Positions 46,249-56,739 of a stretch of 64,000 bases of DNA are shown here, one piece after another. The notes beneath the pieces are model-generated. The model was not told the DNA's origin. It worked only from the letters and a program-made list of their open reading frames with translations, and ran no database searches. The position numbers and the translations under genes are program-made. This DNA comes from Heterocephalus glaber (lineage: Eukaryota > Chordata > Mammalia > Rodentia > Bathyergidae). Where the stretch lies: assembly GCF_000247695.1 (NCBI RefSeq), contig NW_004624734.1:12447156-12511155 (forward strand). Direction: 5' to 3'. Each line of letters begins with the position of its first letter. Within the stretch, counting starts at the first letter, position 1.

Positions 46249-46412
46249 TTGAATTTTTTTTCATCTTTTTGCAGCAGAATTATCAGGTCCTTGACCACTA
46301 ATTCATTTACACTGGTCTTTCTATACTTTCTTTTGCTATCTTCTGAAATGTAGTGATGACTGCAAAAAGAGAATGTATCATGGCACCATGGTTAATAAAG
46401 GCAAGCAGCTGC

Positions 46413-46736
46413 TTTTGTCCATTTGGGCTGCTGTATCAAAAAATACCATAACCTAGGTAGCTTATAAACACACAACAGAAATTTGTTTCTTGCATTCTGG
46501 AGACTGGAAAGGCTAACATTCCAGATCCAGAGTCTGGTGAAAGCCTACTTTCTGGTTCACAGATGGTGCCTTCTAGCGGTGTCTTTACATGGTGGAAGAG
46601 GAAAACTGGCTTCTCCAGTCCCTTACAGCGGCACTAATTACCTCACAAAGGCCCTATACCCATCACATTGGTGATTAGGTTTCAACAGATGAATTTTGGA
46701 GGGACACAAAAATTCAGATCATAGCCATAGAATTTT
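46413..46736 (-). mobile_element. MST/MLT1-type MaLR LTR, antisense
   Basis: TTTGGGCTGCTGTATCAAAA, ACCATAACCTAGGTAGCTTA, CTGGTTCACAGATGGTGCC, GGTTTCAACAGATGAATTTT and GGAGGGACACAAAAATTCAG in the reversed MaLR LTR order. Confidence 0.82.
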
Positions 46737-46739
46737 CTG

Positions 46740-47285
46740 TTTAATTTCCTTTCTTGTCATTCTCATCATCGTACCAGCCATATTGTCTACCTCAATATAC
46801 TAGACAATGACTTCAGAGAATATAGTCTTAAATGCTCCTATCTGGCCATCTGGGATAGATCTGATAACTAGGAGCTTGCCTCACTACAAGTGTACTTTAG
46901 GTGATTTTTTGTGTGTGTGATTGAAATGATCTACTGTCTACTATATCCATTTCCAAGAAAATATCATACATTATACCATCAAGAAAAGTTTGAGTGTTAA
47001 CACATGTGCTGAAATATGACACAGATGTTTAATGTCTTTCCGTAATATTATTTTACTGTTCATAGTCACCTGCTTTTTTAGTTTTGCCTGTTTGCTTTCT
47101 TTATTCCATAACACCTGTTCCCAAGAATATATTTACAGTCTGTTGTCTTTTCTAAATGGCTGGTACATATGTTAGGACAAGAGTGACTTTTACCTTTTGA
47201 GCCACAGCTTCATTCTTCAGCCTTGTGAGAGCACAACCTAGTTAAATTACCACTGAAGGCATCTGTTGACTAGAAAACAAATCCT
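46740..47285. other. AT-rich intron, nothing recognised
   Basis: No exon or named repeat. Confidence 0.4.
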
Positions 47286-47289
47286 GCAC

Positions 47290-47342
47290 TCTGGTGGACC
47301 CTCGAGTTACCACCGGCCTGACATATGAACAGCTTGGCTTAT
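47290..47342 (+). mobile_element. TA-flanked small DNA transposon, 5' fragment (family X)
   Basis: CTGGTGGACCCTCGAGTTAC, GGCCTGACATATGAACAGCT and TGGCTTA match the left part of the 29271-29468 element. The rest is lost. Confidence 0.7.
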
Positions 47343-47355
47343 GACTGGAATTACT

Positions 47356-47402
47356 GCGGAAGGAACCCAGGATTGTTCTACTGAACCACATCCCTAGCCC
47401 TT
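47356..47402 (-). mobile_element. ID-type SINE fragment, antisense
   Basis: GGAACCCAGGATTGTTCTAC and TGAACCACATCCCTAGCCC match the ID half of older dimers. Confidence 0.55.
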
Positions 47403-47416
47403 TAAAAAAGTAAGAG

Positions 47417-47482
47417 TAGTGCTGCCACCTGCCTCTTAAGCGCAAGGTCCTGAGTTTGATCCTTGGTACCAAAAAAAAAAAA
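47417..47482 (+). mobile_element. ID-like SINE, sense, 5'-truncated
   Basis: Starts within the core (GCTGCCACCTGCCTCTTAAG), keeps GCGCAAGGTCCTGAGTTTGA and TTGGTACC-A(12). The A box is missing. Confidence 0.9.
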
Positions 47483-47504
47483 GTAACAATAATGATTATT
47501 ATTC

Positions 47505-47668
47505 CTTTGTGTGCGGAGCTACATCCCCAGCCCCTCACCCCTGTTTCTGAGACAGGCTTATGCTAGGTCCCTCAGCTGTCCAGGCTGGGCTCACACCTGT
47601 GATCCTCCTGCCTCATCCTCCTGTGCAGCTGAGATTACAGGTGTGCACCACCATACCAGGCTCATCTC
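47505..47668 (-). mobile_element. Dimeric B1-ID SINE, antisense, ID half eroded
   Basis: GGAGCTACATCCCCAGCCCC, TTTCTGAGACAGGCTTATGC, TCCAGGCTGGGCTCACACC, ATCCTCCTGCCTCATCCTCC and TTACAGGTGTGCACCACCAT. Confidence 0.87.
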
Positions 47669-47819
47669 TGCCTTTTATTCTGCATTCACTCTCAGGCCTT
47701 TCCTCATGTCTGTAAGTCAATTTAAATAGTGTCTGTTTGTACTTGAGTCTAATTAGTTACAAAATCTGAAACTTTTTTGAGTACCTATTTGGGACTTCAG
47801 AGTTCAGATTTTTGAATTA

Positions 47820-48535
47820 AAGATGCTTAACTGATAAAGCTATGCAGATGTTCCACCCCCTCAGACACGCCTCTGAAGTCTGAAGCACTTCTGGTTCCAG
47901 GCATCAGATGACGTACTGACTCTGCCCTAGTCTAGTTTAGCTTTCTTCTGCCGCTGCATGTTCTCAAGGGAGCTGGGGTGTTTTTCCAATGCCCCTTTTC
48001 TCTGGTTCGATCGAGAGTGACGCCCTCCTGTTTCCCATTATCGAGGCAGCCTGACGGTTTTCAGGACCGCTACACTTTGAGGCTTGAGGAGTGTGTCGTC
48101 ACTTTCATGTCCCTCAGAGAGGTGTCGTTTGTTCTCACTTCAGGAGTTTCTGCCCGTGGGAGAAACATCACAGGAAGGGCAGGAAAGCTGCCCTCTCCAG
48201 GCATGGAGGAAGCAGCAGGTGCAGGAGGAGCCAGGAAGGGAGAGGCACCCTCCCGGGGCTGCCCCTGGGGACTCACCTCTTCCCGTTAGCCAGGCCAGGC
48301 CCACCTCCAGCCTTCAACTGCCAGCTTGTCCATGGGCCAGTCCACTAATGAGCACAGCGCCACATAATCCAGCCACCTCCCCAAGCCCTGCCGCTGAGCA
48401 CTGGAGACTTCTGGGGAACATTCTAGATCCGAACCCTAGGCAGTGTGTGTCCCGCCCTTCCTTCCTTGAGGGATTGTGGTCTGGAACAGAGCCCGGCTGT
48501 CGCATCTCCATTAGTACCCCTCTTTCTTTCTTTCC
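47820..48535. other. GC-rich unique block inside the AT-rich intron
   Basis: Clearly richer in G and C than anything nearby, with scattered CpG (TTCGATCGAGAGTGACGCCC, GACGGTTTTCAGGACCGC). It carries a 157-codon + strand frame at 48084-48557 and an antisense frame, neither resembling a known protein. The + frame runs into the adjoining antisense SINE. No named repeat covers it. It could be a regulatory element, an unannotated exon, or an old LTR; the sequence does not decide. Confidence 0.4.
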
Positions 48536-48538
48536 TTT

Positions 48539-48732
48539 TTGTGGTACCGGGGATTAGACCCAAGGCTTTCACACTGAACTTCATCCTCATCCTTTAAAAA
48601 GATTATTATTATTATTTTGAGAGAGGATCTGGCTAAGTTGCTAAGTTGCCCAAGCAGGGCTTGTATTTGCTGATCCTCCTGCCTCAGCCTCCCACAGCGC
48701 CAGAATCTCAAGCGTGCACTTTGGCACCTGGT
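48539..48732 (-). mobile_element. Dimeric B1-ID SINE, antisense
   Basis: TTTTTGTGGTACCGGGGATT, AGACCCAAGG, an ATT-repeat linker, TTTTGAGAGAGGATCTGGCT, CTCCTGCCTCAGCCTCCCAC and GTGCACTTTGGCACCTGG. Confidence 0.87.
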
Positions 48733-49040
48733 TTAGCGGCATCTGTTCATTCTCCTGAGATGGCACCAGAGTGCTCCATGTGTCTGCCCTGTGGACTGCC
48801 AGTTGACAAGCCTGCTGTTGATGGATTCTCAAGTCGCCTTAGGATTTTACAGACCCCGCAGTCCTGCTTTTGGGAGCTGGGTGTAGGGTAACGACAGCTT
48901 CTTGGATGTGTCCCACCTTCATGCAGAGTCTCCTCCACAGTCTGAGTTTCAAACGCAGAACCTCCATCTAGTTGGCTTATATTTGTTTCCAGTTAACATC
49001 AAATGCCTAATATTAATTTATCTGTTCCCTTTGACAGGGA

Positions 49041-49112
49041 CTTTCTTTCTTTCTTTCCTTCTTTCTTTCTTTCTTTCTTTCTTCCTTTTTTTCTTTCTTA
49101 TTTCTTTCTTTT
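49041..49112. repeat. (TTTC)n microsatellite at the tail of a B1
   Basis: A run of TTTC units that continues into the B1 tail at 49113, so it likely grew from the SINE poly-A. Confidence 0.93.
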
Positions 49113-49254
49113 TTGAGACAGGATCTCACTATGTAGTTCAGGCTGAACTTGAATTCACTGTGTACCCCAGGATGACTCCAAATTCAAGGTAATCTTCCTG
49201 CCTCAGCCTCCCCAGTGCTGGGATTACAGACATGCACCACCATGCCCAGCTGTG
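49113..49254 (-). mobile_element. B1 SINE, full length, antisense
   Basis: TTTGAGACAGGATCTCACTA, GTAGTTCAGGCTGAACTTGA, GTACCCCAGGATGACTCCAA, CTTCCTGCCTCAGCCTCCCC and TTACAGACATGCACCACCAT. Confidence 0.95.
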
Positions 49255-49259
49255 ACTGT

Positions 49260-49765
49260 ACCTTTCTACAGCCCTGCAGTGATCAGTCTCGACACTGTGT
49301 CACTCTCATCTGATTCTGTTTTGTCACTGCCCTACGAGTGAGAGAGGTAAAAAAAATTACTTCTTGGCTTTTTGATAGAAACTCGGAGGCTGGGTGCAGT
49401 GGGTCTCCTACTGAGTTAGAAACATGGATATTGCTACAATTTCTGGATACAAATGTTCATAGTTCTACTATTGAACTATTTTGTGTTAATAAATTCTCTT
49501 TTTGTCCTTCTCAAAAAAAAAAAGTGACTTTTACTGGTATCTTTCAGTAAATACACTAAGAATTCCTTGTTATTTTTTCAGTGCTATTTTATTTCCATAC
49601 CTTAATACTGTTTTTACTTAAATACCACAGAAGAAATCATGCTATATGACTGAGATATGACACTTATTTAAATGTTCATTGATAGGGAAGAAAGTTATTT
49701 CCAGTTTTGACTTTTTAAAAAGAATCCCCAAACTTCAAACTACTGTATGATGATAAATGTCCATT
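49260..49765. other. Intronic stretch, nothing recognised
   Basis: A short B1-start-like match (GGCTGGGTGCAGTGGGTCTC, 49387) stands alone. Confidence 0.4.
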
Positions 49766-49769
49766 CATC

Positions 49770-50140
49770 TCTACAGGCTTAGAGAACTTATATCTAATTC
49801 ATTGTGCTCACGTGGTCATGTACATCTGTTTATTTGAAACACTTGCCACCCTCTCCTTCAGTTCTTTGCATTTGAAATTCCCTGCATATTGTCTGAGAGG
49901 CCTTCCCTGCTGACTTCTCCCCATCTCCCTCCCACTCAAATCTCTGATGCCTAGTTTTATTCATTTGTAGCACTTACCAAATACTGGAAAGGATCATTTT
50001 TCTCTGCTTATTGTCCACCCTAAAGCTTTATGAGAATAGCGATGTTGTCTGTTCTGCCTTGATTACCTCTGGATGTTCAGGGTAGCACAAAGCACATGTT
50101 CATTTAGTTTTTGTTGACTCAATCAATGAATTAATTTATT
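49770..50140 (+). mobile_element. L2 LINE 3' end fragment
   Basis: CTGAGAGGCCTTCCCTGCTG, GCACTTACCAAATACTGG, GTCTGTTCTGCCTTGATTAC, AGGGTAGCACAAAGCACATG and a TTTTTGTTGACTCAATCAATGAATTA-type end match the L2 3' end order. Confidence 0.7.
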
Positions 50141-50379
50141 AAAGACTGCAGAAAAACAGGCTATGCTAGAAATGATATTTGATTTTTATTAATTTAAATC
50201 TATGAGAATTTCCTTGGGTCACTTAGGACTTGAAGAGGGTTCAGACTGATTTTATATTTAGGTTTCAGTGCTCAGCTAATTAAAAAGTTAACAATGAGAA
50301 TATTTAATTTTTAGGCTTAAGTTTTCTGATTCTTTGGGCTCCATCTAAAATTGTATATTTGTTATAAGCCATCAAAAGT

Positions 50380-51030
50380 ACAATAAACCAGGACATCTGT
50401 CAAATTTCAAGATAAAATACATATCATGGTCTTTTTGCATCAATAGAAAATATTTTAAACACAGAAGTGTAGAGCATAATACAATTTATTACTTGCATTT
50501 TAGCCATCTAATTTTATCTGGTCTTAACATTTGCCTATTTGCTTCAGATTTTTAAAGAAATAAAATATCACACATAAAGTTAAAAATAGTTAAGTTTTTC
50601 ATCTGTGAGTCCATCTCATCAGTCCATATTATAAAATATATAAATATAAATTTATTGATCTTATACATGTTTTAATATTTCTGCATTGATAATTATTCCT
50701 AAACAATATGTTACCTTTCTGGTATATTTTCAGATTTGATATACATGGTAGTGTTTTGTACATAACCACACTATGCCTTTTTTTGCTCAACATTTTTAAG
50801 TTTTTGAGAATCATCTATAATGATACATGTAGCCTTTGTACTTCACTCATTTTCATTGATGTGTAAAATTTCACTGGAAGTAATTCTACATTGCATTTTT
50901 TAATTTCCTGTGGAAGGACATTTCAGTTGTTTTCAGCGATCCACCATTTTCATGAATGCTAGAGTAAGCTGTCTTGAACCTTTCGTTCTGTGAATGTGTG
51001 CAAGAATTTCTGTAGGATGCAGGCTTCACA
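50380..51030 (-). mobile_element. Ancient L1 (L1M/HAL1-type) 3' region, antisense
   Basis: AAATATCACACATAAAGTTA, TTTGCTCAACATTTTTAAGT, GAATCATCTATAATGATACA, CATTTCAGTTGTTTTCAGCG and TCATGAATGCTAGAGTAAGC in reversed old-L1 order. Confidence 0.7.
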
Positions 51031-51034
51031 ATCT

Positions 51035-51600
51035 TTTTTACCTTAGGCACTCATAGACAGAGTATTTGTAAAATACATTTAGGTCAACAGACAAATTGCT
51101 TTTGGCTGAAGGCAAACTGTTTGCCGACCTACCTAAGAGATCATGGGGCTGGATATCTTCCACAGCAGGGGTATAGGTGCCCTGGGAAGCTGTGGGCTGG
51201 AGCAGTGGTCTTTGTATTTCCTGGGAAGGATGTTTAACAACCATGCACTTCCATATGTGTTTTCAGATTGAAGTTAAAACTTCATACTGATATCTGAAAA
51301 CTTTTGAAAGTAAGTTTAAATGATGTCAAAGCATTTAACTTTCCCGCATATTATAAATATTGACATTTAAAAGTGAAATATAAATCTTTTTATGTGTATC
51401 TACTGGACTCTAAACACCATAGTGATTTGATACTCATCATTTATCTTTGGAAATGTGTGAAAGTTATGTGAACAAGTTATTTTTAACAATATGAAGTTTG
51501 ACGCTCTTTTTCAATTCACATTTCTGTTATTATTCTTCCACACAAACTTTTATTCTGATGTCATTTTTTTCATCTTTTTAGCATTTACTGCCAATATTTT
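51035..51600. other. Intronic stretch, nothing recognised
   Basis: No exon or named repeat. Confidence 0.4.
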
Positions 51601-51604
51601 AAAA

Positions 51605-52830
51605 TTATGTTTATGGAGGTATAATTTACATATGGTGGAATTCTCTATAAGTAAGTGTGTAGTTGTGTAGGTTTTGACAAATGGTACAGTTGTGTAACAA
51701 ATGGTACAGTTGTGTGACCCTGTAGGGTCACAATTGACATGTAGAATATTTCTGTCCCTTTCAGTTTCCCTCCTCCCCAGCTTCTGGCACCGCAGATCTG
51801 AGTTTTGTCCTTACATCGCTGCCCTTTCCATAATGTCATAGTACATAATTAGAGTTGCTATCATATATTTGAAATTCTTTTTTTTGGTACTGGCAGTCGA
51901 ACTCAGGATCTTGCACTTGCCAGGTAGGCGCAGCATCTTTGTGCTACAACCCCTGCTATCATATTTGAGATTCATTCATGTGTTATCAGTGACCAATTGC
52001 TTTTAATTACTGAGTAGCATTCTGTTCTACGGATGGAAGTACTACCATTTATCCATTCACCAGCTGATGGACATTTGGGTTGTTTTCCATTTGGGACAAA
52101 TATGAATAATGCTGCTGTAAACACTTGTGTTCAGGCCTTTATATGGGTGTTGGGACTTCTCGTCATCTGGTTGATATGTTTTAAATTTATAAGAGACTAG
52201 CACACCATTTTCTACTTGTGTATTTTAATTAATAAATGAAATAATGTGTTTTTATCATATACAGCATAGATGTTTTGAAGTGTAAATTCTTGGATGGCTA
52301 ATTTGAACTAAACAATGGATGTATGTTGTTACCTCATATACTTGTAATTTTGTGTGTAAATGTGAGAAGAACACTCAAATATGTTTGCTTGGAGATGGTT
52401 TTCTGAATAGGCTGTATTGTTTTGCATTCTCATTAGGAAAACATGAGACTACACATACTTGGTATTGCCTGGTCTTGTTTGGTTTTTGGTTTTAGTCATT
52501 TCTCTGAGGTGCATAGTGGTATCTTATCTACTTTTCATTTGCACCTCTCCAATGACTAATGACTTCAACAGTTTTTTCTTGTCCTTATTTACCATCCATA
52601 TGTGAATTATGTATTTAAATTGTTTACCCAATATTTTAATATTTTTTAAAAGCCCTTAGTTGTAAGAAATTTTTATGTGCTCCAGATACAAATTCTAGTC
52701 TGTGCCACTTTTCATTTTATTGTTTCTTCTAAAGGCAGTCTTTTGTATTTTAATAAAATCCAACTCATCAATTTTTTAAAACTAATTCATACTTTTAATT
52801 TTTGTTTTATCTCAGAAATTCTAGGCCAAA
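51605..52830 (-). mobile_element. Ancient L1, antisense, part 1
   Basis: TTATGGAGGTATAATTTACA, GTGTAGGTTTTGACAAATGG, TTTATCCATTCACCAGCTGA, TGGACATTTGGGTTGTTTTC, GAATAATGCTGCTGTAAACA, TTTCTCTGAGGTGCATAGTG and CACCTCTCCAATGACTAATG. This is the reverse of an old L1 from its 3' end into ORF2. It carries an ID SINE and resumes after the LTR nest, near 53470. Confidence 0.82.
51878..51954 (-). mobile_element. ID-like SINE, antisense, diverged, inside L1
   Basis: TTTTTTGGTACTGGCAGTCG, AACTCAGGATCTTGCACTTG and CTACAACCCCT. It is flanked by GCTATCATAT..TTGAAATTC and GCTATCATATTTGAGATTC, an imperfect long duplication. The most diverged ID monomer here. Confidence 0.82.
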
Positions 52831-53465
52831 TGTGATGGTTAATTTTATGTGTCAACTTGGCTAGGCCATGCTACCTAGTTTTTGGTCAAAAATTGATTGT
52901 GTTAGTTAGCTTTCCTGTTGCTGAGATGCAATCATCAGCATCCACACTTTAAAGGAGAGGAGGTTTAATTAGACTCAAGGTTTCAGGAGAGTCAGTCTGT
53001 GTTTAGCTCACTCCAAGGCAGAAACATCATAGCAGAAGGGTGTGGCCAAACAGAGATGCTTAGTTCATGGCTGCTGGAAAGCAGAGCAGGGGAACAGTAC
53101 CAGAGAGGAAGGGGCAAGTGACCAGTTATAGACCCCTAAGATCCTGCCTTCATAACCCACCTAGACATACTGAGAAGTGTTTTTTTACTAATCCTCTGGG
53201 CAGCTCCCAAGCCCATCAAGTTAGTTGACTGTCCACCTTAACAGTCACACTGGTCTAGATATTGCTGTGAAGATATTTTAAGGATGTGATTAACACTTAA
53301 ATCAGTAGACTCTGGTAAAGCAGATTGTCTTGCAGAATGTGGATGGACTTCATCTAATCAGTTGAATGCCTTCAGAAAAAAGACTTAGATTTCCCAAGTA
53401 GAGGGAATTCTGCCAGAAGACTGCCTTCAGATCTGAGATCGTAGAATAAGCCTTTTCTGAACTTT
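52831..53465 (+). mobile_element. MLT2-like ERVL LTR, split by a MaLR LTR
   Basis: TGTGATGGTTAATTTTATGT, GTCAACTTGGCTAGGCCATG at the start; after the insert GATGTGATTAACACTTAAAT, CAGTAGACTCTGGTAAAGCA, GACTTCATCTAATCAGTTGA and GAGGGAATTCTGCCAGAAG. This is the MLT2 order. The 3' end is indistinct. Confidence 0.85.
52898..53249 (-). mobile_element. MaLR-type LTR, antisense, inside the MLT2 LTR
   Basis: Minus strand: TGTGACTGTTAAGGTGGACA start, ...GAGTCTAATTAAACCTCCTC near the polyadenylation region, and AAGCTAACTAACACA end. That is a complete TG...CA LTR of about 350 bp and a MaLR-like layout. MLT2 sequence reads on both sides of it. Confidence 0.8.
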
Positions 53466-53469
53466 CTGT

Positions 53470-53830
53470 TCTGCTACACTGTCCTATTTATCCTTATACC
53501 TGTATCACACTATCTTAATTATGTGGCTTCATAATAAATCTCAATGCCCAGTAGTATAAGTTCTAGAGCTTTGTAATTTCTTCAGAATTGTCTTGGCTTT
53601 TTTTTAGCCAATTTAACTTCTAAGTTTTCAACTTCTACCAAAAAACCCAACGCTTTCTGTTTTGTTTTGGTTTGGGTTTTTTTGCCAAATTTACATTGAA
53701 TCTGTAACCTAGATCAGTAAGCAGTGAATTTACACTATCAAAATATTTGAGTCTTCCAGTCCACGAAGAGGGCCTATTCTTTTCATTTTTAAGGTCATCT
53801 TTAATATTTCTTACTGTTTTTTGTTTTTGC
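53470..53830 (-). mobile_element. Ancient L1, antisense, part 2 (ORF2)
   Basis: CTGTCCTATTTATCCTTATA, GTAAGTTCTAGAGC-like block, AGAATTGTCTTGGCTTTTTT and AATATTTGAGTCTTCCAGTC match reversed L1 ORF2, continuing part 1 across the LTR nest. Confidence 0.75.
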
Positions 53831-53847
53831 TTTATTTTATTTTGATT

Positions 53848-54033
53848 TTGTGCTGCTGGAGATTGTACTCAGGACTTTCACACATAGTTACATCCCTACT
53901 CCTTTTGTATATATATATATAATTTTGAGACAGGGTCTCACTAAGTTGCTCATGCTGGTTTTGAATGTGTGATCCTCCTGCCTCAGCCTTCCAAGAAGCT
54001 GGGATTATAGGCATGCACCACTATGCCTGTTTT
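53848..54033 (-). mobile_element. Dimeric B1-ID SINE, antisense
   Basis: TTTGTGCTGCTGGAGATTGT, CATAGTTACATCCCTACTCC, a (TA)n linker, TTTTGAGACAGGGTCTCACT, ATCCTCCTGCCTCAGCCTTC and TTATAGGCATGCACCACTAT. Confidence 0.9.
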
Positions 54034-54154
54034 GTTATTTTAGTCCAAGAGCTATATAATTCCTAAATAATTGATTTTTATTTTTATATGATACAGATTT
54101 TTAATTGATTTTTAAATGCTAGTCTATGTAAGCAGCATTGCTATATGTCATCAT

Positions 54155-54490
54155 CTACTCTGGCCTCCATAACAAAATAACCATGTACTGGATGGCTTAG
54201 ACAACAGAAATTCATGTTCTCAAAGTTCTTGAGGCCAGGGAGTCTGAGATCAGGCGAGTCTAGTGAGAACTGTCTTGTGGCTTGCAGATTTCTGCCTTCT
54301 TGGTGTGTACGTAGATAGCTTTCCTTGGTGTGTGCATGTGCAGAGAGCTGGGGAGAGGGAACGATCTCTTCTTCTTCTTCTTCTGAAGATGCCAACCCTA
54401 TTATGAGTGTCCCACCCTCATTACCAAATTACCTCCCGAGTGTTCCCTCCAAATACTATTATATTAGGGGTTAGGGCTTTAATGTAGAAG
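54155..54490 (-). mobile_element. MLT1-type MaLR LTR, antisense, diverged
   Basis: CCTCCATAACAAAATAACCA, GATGGCTTAGACAACAGAAA, TTCTTGAGGCCAGGGAGTCT and TATTAGGGGTTAGGGCTTTA. A (CTT)n patch lies at 54368-54384. Confidence 0.72.
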
Positions 54491-54883
54491 TTAGGATGAG
54501 AGACATTTAGTACAGAAAGCTAAAATAACTGATTAATTCTAAGTTTATCTTAGTAATTTTGATAGTTTATCTTCTTTATATTTTCTATACATACAATCAT
54601 GTCATCTTTAAATAATAGTTTTTTAATTTTTTCTGTTTTGATTCTTATATCATAATATCAGCTCCTTTTATTCAAGACCATGCTAGACTATTATGTTAAC
54701 ATAGTCATAGAACTTTCCTTTGTCTCCTTTAAATCATTGGTTGTATGTAATTGAGCCATGGATTTAGGAGTGGGTCCATAATAATATTCATCAAGTTTTT
54801 CTTATTCCTAATTATAGTGAAAATTTATAGAAGGTAGCAATTTGGTGTTTTGCACCATTTCATATATACGTTTTAAGGTGAGC

Positions 54884-54929
54884 AGGTAGGTAGGTAGGTG
54901 ATAGGTATATAGATAGATAAATAAATGAC
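54884..54929. repeat. (GGTA)n / (GATA)n short tandem repeat
   Basis: AGGTAGGTAGGTAGG followed by ATAGATAGATAAATAAAT. Confidence 0.85.
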
Positions 54930-55920
54930 TTAACAGATAAGTCACAAAACCTTGCCATAAATTTTTCATCTGGGTAAAATTAATCATCACAAATGGTTTC
55001 TTACAGGTGACCTCTTTGACTTGTTCTCATAGGACTTTCTCTCAGAGCAGTGCATTCTTTGGCAGTGGTTGGGGAAGAGTTGAGTCAAGATCACTTCATT
55101 AAAATTAACACTATTCTTGAATATTCTTGAATTTAGAGCATCTCAGAAGACAGCCCACACATTTCACATTGGTCTTTACCCTTAACAGAAACAAATAATA
55201 AGGTAGAGTAGTACTTGAACCTCTCAGTGAGGAGTTTATAATGTATTGAATAAAGGCACCACTACTACCAATATATTTATTTGCCCATCTGGCACCTTAA
55301 AAGTCTTTGAACACCCAAGAAATACATGTGTAAGATTCCTTTTGGGTAAGAAATGTCTTTCTCTTGTAAAGTAGGAGAAAGGTGCTTAAAAGCAGAAGAG
55401 GGATCAGAAAACAAATATTATTCCACACAAATATGTTCTTGCGCAAACTAGTTTTTGGAAAGATTATAAATAGAAATTAAAGCTCTGGAGGTCAGTTCCA
55501 TTAATTACTACCATGCCAGTGTAGCCCTAGACCTGCATGTACCTAAGTCTACAGGTACTGCTGAACTAGATTATAGACTTAGGTTTGGTTCTATTGTATT
55601 CAAGCATATGCACATCTCAAACTTTTTACCTTGACTTTTGATAAAGATCAATTTACGACAAGTAAAATTTATGACAAGGTTTGCACAGCTGATAGTAAAA
55701 TTCCAAAATACACTGGTTCCAAGACATCTAGTAGACCAAGTACATAAGTAACTCTAAAAGTAGTTTAGGTAAAACTCTTCTTTTGATGGATGGATAATGA
55801 GTTTTAGAGAAACTAAGATTTTTTTCCTTGTATCTCTAAATGTTGAAGAGGCTAAAGAGTATAAATATTTATCCTTTCACTTATTCTTTTAACATGTATT
55901 TCTTGAGGCAGCCTTGAGGC
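54930..55920. other. Intronic stretch, nothing recognised
   Basis: No exon or named repeat. Confidence 0.4.
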
Positions 55921-55924
55921 ATCT

Positions 55925-56110
55925 GTTAACTTGCTTACACTTGGCTAGGCAGTGGGGATGTGTGAACTACACCGTTCTGCCCTGTACCATTAAATGGCAA
56001 ACACAGGAAACAAGTAAGCTGTAATAATTGCAGTATAATCACCAATTACTGTAAGTGCTAGGAGGAAAATAAACAGGGGGAGGAAGCAAGTAACTGGGCG
56101 AGTATCTTTA
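55925..56110 (+). mobile_element. L2-like LINE fragment
   Basis: TTGGCTAGGCAGTGGGGATG, AACACAGGAAACAAGTAAGC and GTAAGTGCTAGGAGGAAAAT resemble L2 (ggcactggggat...gtaagtgctatgaaggaa). Confidence 0.5.
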
Positions 56111-56224
56111 GATTGGGTACTAGTGGAGACCATAGGAGGAGGCAGCATGCACGTTTATGATTTCTGTGGCGCCACCCAGCACTACAGCTGTTAAACTCTC
56201 AGAAGAGGACACTACTTAGTGTCA

Positions 56225-56415
56225 AGGGTCAAGCAACACTCTGGACTATCTCCTCCTTTACCCTTTGGGTAACTTCTGTTCTTTTCCCATTTTACAGATG
56301 AGGAAAGTGAGGTGCAGAGTTCAGTAACGTCTCAAACACATTTAGTTAGTATGTAAGTGGGTGAGTGAGAATTCAAAACCAGGTGGTCTGGCTCCAGACC
56401 ATCATATTCATTATC
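56225..56415 (-). mobile_element. MIR SINE, antisense
   Basis: CCCATTTTACAGATGAGGAA, AGTGAGGTGCAGAG, GAATTCAAAACCAGGTGGTC and TGGCTCCAGACCATC. Confidence 0.85.
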
Positions 56416-56739
56416 ATTTTGGAGAAATAGCCAAGGAGAGAATCAAGCAGATTTACCTCAAAGTTTTTCTTTTAATAAACTAGTGTTTGTGATAGTGATG
56501 GCTAGCATGTTTTTATCATTTGTTTTCTGTTAAATAATTAACATTTGCCCCCATTTTATTATTTAGTTTTCATTATTATTTTTCAACTAAATACAAACTA
56601 CCTTCAAAAGAAAAGAAAAATGGTACCAAATTCTCAGTATAGGATCAATTTGAAAAATGGTAAGAATCTTCTAATGTGATATTAATTAATTTGAGCCCTT
56701 TCATCTGGTTATGCAGTCCAGTATTCAAGAAAAAAAAGA

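Noticed and set aside
48084..48289. CpG island promoter.
   Set aside because: CpG is scattered rather than dense, and no transcription-start signal could be supported by eye. Kept only as a compositional anomaly.
48084..48557. A 157-codon + strand open frame, the longest in the window.
   Set aside because: It lies in GC-rich DNA, where stops are rarer, has an overlapping antisense frame, and ends inside an antisense SINE. No domain is recognisable.
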